From NCBI RefSeq assembly GCF_014836635.1, contig NZ_JACSQL010000007.1, positions 172,768 through 236,767 on the forward strand: a stretch of 64,000 nt of DNA. Direction: 5' to 3'. Positions 28,435 through 35,946 of this stretch are shown here, piece by piece. The stretch comes from Paenibacillus gallinarum. GTDB lineage: Bacteria > Bacillota > Bacilli > Paenibacillales > Paenibacillaceae. Each line of letters begins with the position of its first letter. Positions within the stretch are counted from its first letter, which is position 1. The notes below the pieces were generated by a model that saw only the letters and a program-made list of their open reading frames with translations, searched no databases and was not told the DNA's origin. The translations under genes and the position numbers were made by a program.

Positions 28435-28465
28435 AAAAGGCTGCTAGATTTACCAGCAGCCTTTT
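28435..28465 (-). terminator. Terminator of the nickel transporter operon
   Basis: Perfect arms GGCTGCT (28439-28445) and AGCAGCC (28455-28461), with T tracts on both sides, so it can work in either direction. It lies 43 bases after the last transporter gene. Confidence 0.85.
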
Positions 28466-28507
28466 ACCATCCTATATTCTATTCCCCGCCTTAACCCATG
28501 CAACCGA

Positions 28508-29263
28508 TTAGACATAAAATGAAATAACGGAATCCAGCAGTTTTTTTGCGTAGTCGTTCTGAACCTCAGAGAGGTTGCTAGATGCAATCTGCTCTACAAT
28601 TTGGCCATTCTCCATAAACATGACTCGATCACATAAATGGGATACGGCTTGCAGATCGTGGGCGATGAAGAGAATGGTCATATTATCGTTTTCCTTCAGC
28701 CTGTACAGCAGCTCCATAATTTGCGACTGTGTTGACACATCAAGTGAACTAATCGCTTCATCCAGCACTAGAAATCTAGGATTTCTACTAATCGCCCTCG
28801 CGATACACACTCTTTGTAATTCGCCGCCGCTTAGTTCATGGGGATACCGATTTGCCACCGATAAAGGGAGTCCGACTTTTTGTAACAAGTATTCCACTTG
28901 TTCCTGAATTCCTCCAGCTGTTCCAAAGGCTCGAAGCAGCTCACTAATGACGTCACTCACTTTATAATATGGATTAGCGGACGAGGTATAATCTTGAAAA
29001 ACGACGCTCATTTGTCCTTTGTTTTCTTTGATCCATGTGGTTACCTCTTTGTCTTCCATACGTATGGAGCCGGCGTCTGCTTTTTCAAGACCTAAGATGA
29101 GTCTGCCTAACGTACTTTTTCCGCTTCCGCTCTCTCCAACCAAGCCCACACATTCGCCTGCACGTATACGAAAAGAGACATCCTGTAATACATTCAGCTT
29201 CTCTTTTCTAAAACCATTTCCTGATTTTTTATAGTTCTTATATACATTCTTTACTTCAAGCAT
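28508..29263 (-). CDS. Nickel/peptide-type ABC transporter ATPase (NikE-like)
   Basis: A 251-residue ATPase. Walker A GESGSGKST (about 43-51), ABC signature LSGGE and Walker B FLVLDEA are intact. Its start ATG shares one base with the stop of the preceding ATPase gene, indicating coupling. Last gene of an ABC importer of the NikABCDE order. Confidence 0.88.
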   Translation of the reverse strand: MLEVKNVYKNYKKSGNGFRKEKLNVLQDVSFRIRAGECVGLVGESGSGKSTLGRLILGLEKADAGSIRMEDKEVTTWIKENKGQMSVVFQDYTSSANPYYKVSDVISELLRAFGTAGGIQEQVEYLLQKVGLPLSVANRYPHELSGGELQRVCIARAISRNPRFLVLDEAISSLDVSTQSQIMELLYRLKENDNMTILFIAHDLQAVSHLCDRVMFMENGQIVEQIASSNLSEVQNDYAKKLLDSVISFYV

Positions 29264-30084
29264 TACACAGGATCATCCTTTCTCATCGCATCTGAAAAGG
29301 ACTTCGTTAATTGTTCTCGGGTATGAATTAAAAACTTCGTATACTCCTGCTCTGGGTTTGAAAATACATCTTCTATTTTTCCGTACTCGACTTGTTTGCC
29401 TTCTTTCATGACAAGTACCGTTTGCGCTAGTCTTTGTACAACACCGAGGTCATGTGATATAAAAAGAACAGCCGTATCGAGTTCACTTCTCAGTCGTTCA
29501 AACTCTTTTACTACCTCATTTTGCGTGATAGAATCAAGCGCTGTTGTAGGTTCATCCGCAATAATAATATCCGGTTTCACTGCCATCGCAATAGCAATCA
29601 TACACCGCTGCAGCATACCGCCTGATAACTGATGCGGGTATTTCTTCAGCACTTGTTCTGGCTCTTTAATTTGCATCTTCTCAAGCTCTATAATAGAGAG
29701 AATTCTCGCTTCTTTTTTCGATATTTCGAGGTTCTCACACAAGGTCTCGATCATTTGACTTCCCATTGTATATAAAGGATCAAAGGCAGACATCGCGTCT
29801 TGCAAGATCATGCAGATCCGCTTGCCTCTTATCTTTCTCATCTCTTTCTTACCTAGCTGCAATAGATCATCGCCATGAAAATAAACATGCCCCGTAACCT
29901 TCAGTGAGGGCTGAGTTAGTCCCAGTATAGCCTTTGTGGTAATGGACTTACCACTCCCACTTTCACCCACAATACCAAGACAATGATTGCGATCTAACGT
30001 AAAATTCACATTTTCTACGAGGACTGTTTTTTTTCGCTCATCTGTAATGGATAAGCCATTTACTTCTAACACATTCAAGTTCAT
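29263..30084 (-). CDS. Nickel/peptide-type ABC transporter ATPase (NikD-like)
   Basis: About 273 residues from the ATG at 30084, with AAGGGGTG just upstream; the longer frame would overlap the permease gene. Walker A GESGSGKS, signature LSGGM and Walker B IIADEPT are present. It forms the ATPase pair with the next gene. The OppD-like C-terminal part is present. Confidence 0.87.
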   Translation of the reverse strand: MNLNVLEVNGLSITDERKKTVLVENVNFTLDRNHCLGIVGESGSGKSITTKAILGLTQPSLKVTGHVYFHGDDLLQLGKKEMRKIRGKRICMILQDAMSAFDPLYTMGSQMIETLCENLEISKKEARILSIIELEKMQIKEPEQVLKKYPHQLSGGMLQRCMIAIAMAVKPDIIIADEPTTALDSITQNEVVKEFERLRSELDTAVLFISHDLGVVQRLAQTVLVMKEGKQVEYGKIEDVFSNPEQEYTKFLIHTREQLTKSFSDAMRKDDPV

Positions 30085-30085
30085 C

Positions 30086-30922
30086 TCACCCCTTCTTCGT
30101 TCCGCGTTTCGTATCAAAGGCATCTTGCAGGCTATCCCCTACGAAATGAAAAGCCGCTACTACAAGCAGAATCGCTATTCCAGGAGCAAGCATTTGATAA
30201 GGATGTACAATCATCACATTTTTTGCTTCATTAAGCATCATACCCCACTCTGGTGTTGGAGCTTGTACTCCTAATCCTAAGAAAGACAGCGCTGAAATGA
30301 CCAAGATGACAGATCCCGTATCCAGTGTGGCTAAAACTGCGATTTCTCCGGCTGCTCCCGGTAAAATATGCGTTTTTACAATATGTCCTGTACTGCAACC
30401 TGACACTTTGGCAAACCGAATATAATTTTTGTCGGTATATTTTAATACGATGGTACGTATCATGCGAGTGTACCAAGCCCATTTTGCGATAATACTTGCG
30501 ATAATTACATTGAATAAACCCGGACCCATCATCCCAACAATCGCTAGAATCATCACTTCACTGGGAAAAGATAAAAACACATCACATATTCTCATAATGA
30601 GTTCATCTACTTTGCCTCGTGAAATCCCGGCGATGACTCCTAGAATTGTACCTATGATAATGGTTACTGCCATTGCTAATAAGGAAGTAAATACCGTGGT
30701 GCGTATCCCATAAAGTAATCTTGACAAGATACAGCGCCCAAGCTGATCCGTACCTAACGGATAAGTCATACTCATCCCTGCAAATTTCTCTTTTACGTTG
30801 GTTTCAATGGGGTTATGCGGTGCAATCATCGGTGCGAATACCCCAGCTAAAATGACAACAAATAGAAATCCTATACATACCATCGCTAGACGATCTTTCT
30901 TTAATCTATTTATTACCCCCAC
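30086..30922 (-). CDS. Nickel/peptide-type ABC transporter permease (NikC-like)
   Basis: A 278-residue permease with an N-terminal helix and five to six further helices (DppC/NikC family). GTG start two bases after the preceding stop. EAA-type loop near TGHIVKTHILPG. Pairs with the NikB-like permease. Confidence 0.87.
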   Translation of the reverse strand: MGVINRLKKDRLAMVCIGFLFVVILAGVFAPMIAPHNPIETNVKEKFAGMSMTYPLGTDQLGRCILSRLLYGIRTTVFTSLLAMAVTIIIGTILGVIAGISRGKVDELIMRICDVFLSFPSEVMILAIVGMMGPGLFNVIIASIIAKWAWYTRMIRTIVLKYTDKNYIRFAKVSGCSTGHIVKTHILPGAAGEIAVLATLDTGSVILVISALSFLGLGVQAPTPEWGMMLNEAKNVMIVHPYQMLAPGIAILLVVAAFHFVGDSLQDAFDTKRGTKKG

Positions 30923-30924
30923 GG

Positions 30925-31854
30925 TTAAGCCTCTTTTCTAAGTCTTGGATCTAATAACATCGTAATGATATCAACGAGTAAATTACAGCCTACAAATAAT
31001 ACAGCCATAAGAAGTACATAAGCTTGAATGATTGGATAATCGTGATTAAATATCGCTGTAATACATAAACGGCCTACCCCTGGCCACGCAAAGATGTTCT
31101 CCACGATAACCGTACCTGCGATAAGTTTAGGAATGGACATGCCAAGTGCAGCAATCGAGGATTGCAGAGAGTTTTTAAATATATGTTCGAAAATCTTTCG
31201 TTCCTTTAAGCCGCGAGCTTTTGCATACAGCACGTAATTCTCCAGTTTGTTCTTCACCATGTTATTTCGCAGCAGTCTTACGTAAGTTGATATATAGGCA
31301 AAAGAAAGAGTAACGGCCGGAAGAATAACGGAGCTCGGCGACTCCATACCACTCGTTGGCAGTAAATTTAGTTTTACTGCAAATAACCACATGAGGAGTA
31401 GGCCAATCCAAAAGCTTGGTATTGCCTCTGATACAAAAACCATTCCTCTTATGAAACGGTCAATGATCGTACCCTCATATACTGTACATATGACTGCGGC
31501 CACGATGCTAACCGTCAAAATAATCGCTAGTGACACCAATGCTAAATGCAGAGTCGCTGGAATTGCTCGGCTCATTTCGCTAATGACCGGTTTGTTCGTA
31601 ATATAACTGTTACCAAAATCTCCTTGCAGACTGTCTACTACCCATGCTATATATCTTTCAATAAATGATTTGTCGAGGCCAAGTTCTGTGCGCATTTCAG
31701 CAACCGCTGCTTCTGTCGGTGTTATTTCATTCACACGAAGTGCGACTTCAGCCGGGTCACTTGGACTTAAATTAATCAGAATAAAAGATAAAAAGGATAT
31801 ACCTAATAAGATGGGTATCATGCTTAGCAATCGTTTTATAATGTAATTTCCCAT
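30925..31854 (-). CDS. Nickel/peptide-type ABC transporter permease (NikB-like)
   Basis: A 309-residue permease starting MGNYIIKRLLSMIPILLGIS, a classic DppB/NikB beginning, with a long extracytoplasmic loop (about 30-100) and six helices. AGGGAG nine bases upstream. A terminator-like hairpin lies between this gene and the binding-protein gene, so it should be expressed less than the binding protein. Confidence 0.88.
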   Translation of the reverse strand: MGNYIIKRLLSMIPILLGISFLSFILINLSPSDPAEVALRVNEITPTEAAVAEMRTELGLDKSFIERYIAWVVDSLQGDFGNSYITNKPVISEMSRAIPATLHLALVSLAIILTVSIVAAVICTVYEGTIIDRFIRGMVFVSEAIPSFWIGLLLMWLFAVKLNLLPTSGMESPSSVILPAVTLSFAYISTYVRLLRNNMVKNKLENYVLYAKARGLKERKIFEHIFKNSLQSSIAALGMSIPKLIAGTVIVENIFAWPGVGRLCITAIFNHDYPIIQAYVLLMAVLFVGCNLLVDIITMLLDPRLRKEA

Positions 31855-31879
31855 TTCGTGATTCTCCCTAAAATGAATG

Positions 31880-31911
31880 AAAAAGACAGATTCTTGAGAT
31901 CTGCCTTTTTC
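31880..31911 (-). terminator. Intra-operon attenuator between nikA-like and nikB-like genes
   Basis: On the minus strand AGGCAGAT pairs with ATCTGTCT (one G-U) and is followed by TTTTTC. It lies just after the binding-protein stop; partial termination would raise binding protein over permease. Confidence 0.6.
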
Positions 31912-31919
31912 ACCTTAAA

Positions 31920-33518
31920 TTATGATTGTTCGAAATACATCTTTTCAAATGGTATCTCGTATTGGGAAACATTAAATGTTACACCTTTTAACTCAGGAAC
32001 ATAAACCGCTTTTGTACGCGAATACGTTAGAGGAATATATATTCCCTCATCATGTATATAGGAGAGAATATCTCTATACATCGCCTGACGCTTCTCTTCA
32101 CTTGCCTCAATCATCACTGCTGTAATGGTATCATCTAACCATTCTTTTTTATCCAGTCCGATCTGTGCTTGATAATCACCATGTGCCGGAATTCTCCATG
32201 AGGATAGATAAGATTGAGGGTCATACGGGGTACCCCATGATAAGGAGTACATGAGATCAAAATCACCAGATTTTTGGCGATCTAAAAATGCCTGTTTCTC
32301 TTCACCCATTATTTTTAAATCTGCCCCTACATTTCTTAAATCGCTCTGGATGAATTCACTAATTGTTTTTTCTTGCGCATTGTTAGAATTATAGTAAATA
32401 GAAAGCTCTAACTTCTTTCCATCCTTATATCGATAGCCGTCATTACCGAGTGCCCAGCCCGCCTCATCTAAAAGTTTGTTTGCCTCATCTGGGTCAAATG
32501 ATCTTACCTCTAAATTCAGATCACTATAGGGTACCGTTGACGAGAGTAACGTATCTGCCACAGATTCCGAACCATTCAAAATCTCATCAGCGATGGACTT
32601 TTTATCAATTGCATATTGAAAAGCTTCACGGACTTTAACATCACCTGTAATCGGTTTGTTCGAGTTGAGTAGAATAGCTCTAGAAGCAACCGGTTTACTT
32701 ATATCTGTTGTATATTGACCTTGTTCTTCTAATGCTTTGAACGAGTCAATATCAATCATATCGCCGTCAGCACCAAAAATCAGATCCACTTCTCCTTTTT
32801 GAAGAGCAAGCAAGATCGTTTGCGGATCCGGCATAACCTTCCACTTCACCGTAGAGACTTTTGGTTTTTCACCCCAATAATTTTCATTAGCCGTAAATAC
32901 CGCATATTGCCCCTCTTTATGTTCCGTTAACACCCAAGGACCTGTCCCTGCATAGCTACTAACTCCATCCTTTGTCTCCCCATCAATAAAAGATTTGGGC
33001 GAGATAAATCGGAATGGACGAGTAAGACCAAGTTCAGTTAAAGCGGGATAGTAGGGATGCTTTAATACAAGTTTATATGTATATTCATCGACTACCACGT
33101 TTTCTTTGATCTCATTTACCATATCAAGCCAAGCATGGCGTTCACTATTTTTTAATATTGCATCCATGTTTAACTTTACAGCTTCCGCATTAAAAGGCTC
33201 TCCATCGGTAAAAGTAACACCTTGTCTTAGATGAAAGGTATACTCTAACCCGTCTTCTGAAATGTCCCAACTTTCAGCTAGAGCAGGTTTTACGCCCTCT
33301 TCCGTATTGATGACAAGTGATTCAAACACCATATTTTGGGCTGACATTTCCCCACTATATAAATGAGGGTTGATATCTCTTATATCTTTTGTGCTGGCAT
33401 AGACAATTTCATCGCGTGAACGATCTTCCGTGCTAGCATCATTTCCCCCTTGACATCCTGTAACGAATACCATGAGTAAACCGAGTAATAAGGTCATACT
33501 GATCTGTAATTTCTTCAC
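31920..33518 (-). CDS. Nickel/metallophore-binding lipoprotein (NikA-like)
   Basis: A 532-residue solute-binding lipoprotein (lipobox VTGC). It follows E. coli NikA closely in many blocks: RHAWLDM, LTRPFRFISPKSF, GTGPW, NENYWGEKP, VADTL.SSTVPY, WGTPYDPQSYLSSWRIPAH. Start is a GTG with AAGGGAG eight bases upstream. NikA-type proteins capture nickel bound to a small organic chelator; whether this one takes nickel, cobalt or a metallophore complex cannot be said. It heads the transport genes, 35 bases after the GNAT gene. Confidence 0.88.
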   Translation of the reverse strand: MKKLQISMTLLLGLLMVFVTGCQGGNDASTEDRSRDEIVYASTKDIRDINPHLYSGEMSAQNMVFESLVINTEEGVKPALAESWDISEDGLEYTFHLRQGVTFTDGEPFNAEAVKLNMDAILKNSERHAWLDMVNEIKENVVVDEYTYKLVLKHPYYPALTELGLTRPFRFISPKSFIDGETKDGVSSYAGTGPWVLTEHKEGQYAVFTANENYWGEKPKVSTVKWKVMPDPQTILLALQKGEVDLIFGADGDMIDIDSFKALEEQGQYTTDISKPVASRAILLNSNKPITGDVKVREAFQYAIDKKSIADEILNGSESVADTLLSSTVPYSDLNLEVRSFDPDEANKLLDEAGWALGNDGYRYKDGKKLELSIYYNSNNAQEKTISEFIQSDLRNVGADLKIMGEEKQAFLDRQKSGDFDLMYSLSWGTPYDPQSYLSSWRIPAHGDYQAQIGLDKKEWLDDTITAVMIEASEEKRQAMYRDILSYIHDEGIYIPLTYSRTKAVYVPELKGVTFNVSQYEIPFEKMYFEQS

Positions 33519-33553
33519 TTCGTGTGCTCCCTTTTTGTTATAAAAGTATGGTC

Positions 33554-34084
33554 CTATCCATGATGCTGTTCTACTTGTAAATCCATATGAAGTGTATTCC
33601 AGATTGGATCATCTTCAGCTAGCCTTTCTTCAAAACCTTTTGACTTCCAAAATGGGATTGCACCCGGCAAAAACGGATGGGTATGCAAATATAGCGTTTC
33701 ATAGCCAGTCTGCTTACAATATTGCAACGCTTCTTGAAATAAGACCGACCCCAGACCGAATCTCCTATATTCCGGATCAACGTAGCATTTAACGATTTCT
33801 GCGGTTTTACTATGATGATAGAATCGATCCAGTTGCTGAAATCTTCCATCATATGGAGTAATCGCGATGGTTCCAATCACCGTTCCATCCTCAAAAAAAG
33901 CAGCAAAAATCGCTGCATCGTCCTGTTCCATATAATATTCATTAAAATTAAGTAGGTCTGGCGGAAGCTCATCCTGAGTTAACATCGGGAAGATTTCTTT
34001 ACGTACCCTCATCATAAATTCGACGATTTGGTCACGTTCATCAGCTTGCACTTTTCTAATTCTATATGGCTGCTGTATTTTCAT
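33554..34084 (-). CDS. GNAT-family N-acetyltransferase
   Basis: A 176-residue acetyltransferase with the acetyl-CoA loop RRFGLGSVLF (about 111-120) and the C-terminal WKSKGFEE motif. AAGGGGAAG upstream of the ATG. First gene of the nickel-transporter transcript, 35 bases before the binding-protein gene and behind its own promoter. Substrate unknown; the link to metal uptake is positional. Confidence 0.82.
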   Translation of the reverse strand: MKIQQPYRIRKVQADERDQIVEFMMRVRKEIFPMLTQDELPPDLLNFNEYYMEQDDAAIFAAFFEDGTVIGTIAITPYDGRFQQLDRFYHHSKTAEIVKCYVDPEYRRFGLGSVLFQEALQYCKQTGYETLYLHTHPFLPGAIPFWKSKGFEERLAEDDPIWNTLHMDLQVEQHHG

Positions 34085-34127
34085 TTTCTATCAAACTTCC
34101 CCTTATCCTAAACATTTCTATGGATTA

Positions 34128-34156
34128 ATATTATTAGTCACAAAGCGAAAATTCAA
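34128..34156 (-). promoter_or_regulatory. Candidate promoter of the GNAT-nik operon
   Basis: On the minus strand TTGAAT (34156-34151), 17 bases, TAATAT (34133-34128). The -10 lies in an AT-rich partial palindrome (CTAATAATATTAAT), where a metalloregulator might bind; no specific box is recognised. Confidence 0.4.
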
Positions 34157-34230
34157 GTTTTATGAGCAGTTTCGACATCTTACGCACAAGAATAGAACAA
34201 ACCTTACAATATATGGTTTGCCAGTGATGT

Positions 34231-34893
34231 TTACAATGACATATCTTGCCCATACCTCGCAAGGTAGGCCTCTTTTTCTTTGTAATCCTTCATTATACTT
34301 CCGACTCGTCTCCAAAAAGAACGATCATGATTCATATGCAGCAGATGGCAGAGTTCATGAATCACGACATAATCGATGACCTCAAGCGGCGCCATGGCGA
34401 GACGGTAATTAAAAGTAAGCTGTTTCGCCGAGTTACAGCTCCCCCACTTCGTCCTGGATTCCTCTATGACAAAGGATTTGGGCGTAACTTTTAGCTGCTT
34501 CTGATAGATTTTGATACGTTCGCTAATCACTTTCTTACAGCTTGTGAAGTAAAATTTCTTTAAATCAGCTCGTAACTCTTCTTCTGTTCGTCCCTGCGTC
34601 TCAATCAATTCGTGCAAGAAATAATACTTTCCAAGATGAAGGAACTTCCCTTCTTCTTCGTATTCTCTTATCTTTGACGGAGTACGAGCAGCTTCAATCG
34701 CGCGGAGTTGTTTTACAATCTTATCTCCTTGCTGTCGTACGGCGTTCATGATTACCTCATCTTCTGTATGCTTTGGTGCTTTCACGATGATCAGGCCCGA
34801 AGGATAGATCTGAATCGAAAGTTTTTTGCGTGGACCGTATTCCACATGAAATTCAATTTGCCGGTTGTCTAGTTCAATTTTCATCATCAACAT
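34231..34893 (-). CDS. YgjP-like (DUF45) zinc metallopeptidase
   Basis: About 220 residues from the ATG at 34893; the longer frame overlaps the AraC gene, and the ribosome-binding site here is weak, suggesting coupling to that gene. The zinc motif HELCHLLHMNHD (about 183-194) with WGSCN upstream is the hallmark of this family, related to SprT/WLM peptidases. Known members are linked to DNA-repair or restriction contexts, with no clear role. It follows the AraC gene by 28 bases. Confidence 0.82.
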   Translation of the reverse strand: MLMMKIELDNRQIEFHVEYGPRKKLSIQIYPSGLIIVKAPKHTEDEVIMNAVRQQGDKIVKQLRAIEAARTPSKIREYEEEGKFLHLGKYYFLHELIETQGRTEEELRADLKKFYFTSCKKVISERIKIYQKQLKVTPKSFVIEESRTKWGSCNSAKQLTFNYRLAMAPLEVIDYVVIHELCHLLHMNHDRSFWRRVGSIMKDYKEKEAYLARYGQDMSL

Positions 34894-34921
34894 CGTTTCT
34901 ATATATTTTTTCTCTATATTA

Positions 34922-35713
34922 CTATAAACGCATGGCTTCGGAAATATTTCTTCGAAATTCATTAGGTGCGATGGCATATTCTTTTTTAAAAGCACGATAG
35001 AAAGATCGTAAACTATTAAATCCAGAATCAAACGCAATAGCCGTGACCGGTTTCGTAGTGGACGTCAGCAGCATGTAAGCATAAGCGGCCCGCTGGGCGT
35101 TAATATAATCTCGGAAAGAGATTTGGAACTGTTCGGAGAATGTCCGGGAAGCATGGAACTTACTGATCCCGAGCTCTTTTGAAAGGGTATCAAGCGTGAT
35201 CGGCTCTAAGTAATGGAGGTCTATATAGGTAAGTATTTTCTGAATGATATTCATATCTTTCGTATAATCTGCTTTTTGCAGAGACAATAACGGCATCGCA
35301 TGTCCAAGAATCGCTGATAGATATGCTTTAATCAATCGTCTGTCTACTTGTTCATCATATAATTTGCACAGCATGGTGAGGGCGTTCATCATGACCTCAT
35401 TTTTTGGGATAATCGGATGGCCTGGAATATAGTTTAGTAAATCTCCTGTATAATCCCCTGGGAAGGTAGCATCAAAAAAGATCAGCAGAATCTGATTATT
35501 TTTCATCGTTTTATAGCTATGTGGTTGGTTAGGAAAAACGATCGACATCTCTCCTTCAGACAAAACATAATCTTGCTGATTAATCGTAATATTAATTTCC
35601 CCTGATAACACCATGGTGATTTCGACATTCTTATGCAAATGAAGAGGATACGTATTATTCGTAGAAATAAATAGATGAAAATCGTGATCACGATGCTGGT
35701 ATTTGATTTTCAT
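34922..35713 (-). CDS. AraC-family transcriptional regulator with cupin domain
   Basis: A 263-residue soluble regulator. N-terminal cupin (HLHKNVEITMVLSGEI, about 25-40) for ligand sensing, C-terminal AraC helix-turn-helix pair (about 160-260) ending with SGFNSLRSFYRAFKKEYAIAPNEFR. GGAGGAG six bases before the ATG. It is divergent from the pectate lyase gene at 35947, so control of that gene is the natural inference. Confidence 0.87.
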   Translation of the reverse strand: MKIKYQHRDHDFHLFISTNNTYPLHLHKNVEITMVLSGEINITINQQDYVLSEGEMSIVFPNQPHSYKTMKNNQILLIFFDATFPGDYTGDLLNYIPGHPIIPKNEVMMNALTMLCKLYDEQVDRRLIKAYLSAILGHAMPLLSLQKADYTKDMNIIQKILTYIDLHYLEPITLDTLSKELGISKFHASRTFSEQFQISFRDYINAQRAAYAYMLLTSTTKPVTAIAFDSGFNSLRSFYRAFKKEYAIAPNEFRRNISEAMRL

Positions 35714-35765
35714 ACCTTACTCCTCCTCTATTCGCATTGGAATTCCCTAACGAACTCGACTGCAC

Positions 35766-35799
35766 TACTAAGAACATAATATAGATATCCTCCTTAGTA
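35766..35799. promoter_or_regulatory. Inverted repeat in the AraC/pectate lyase divergent region
   Basis: Seven-base arms TACTAAG (35766-35772) and CTTAGTA (35793-35799), 20 bases apart. A little further on, TTTGGCAC and TTATGGCATG form a direct repeat about 19 bases apart, each followed by GTAAAT. Both lie in the 233-base gap between the two divergent genes and are candidate regulator sites. Confidence 0.4.
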
Positions 35800-35946
35800 C
35801 AAGATCAAACTACAATATTTGGCACAAAAAAGTAAATTTATGGCATGTAAATACATAGGAGAAGATTTAAAGTAATAGCGTAAGCAACATATTAATGAGG
35901 GGAGGGAGTATAACAGGATTGCAGTTACGTCCTAAGGGATGCACTC

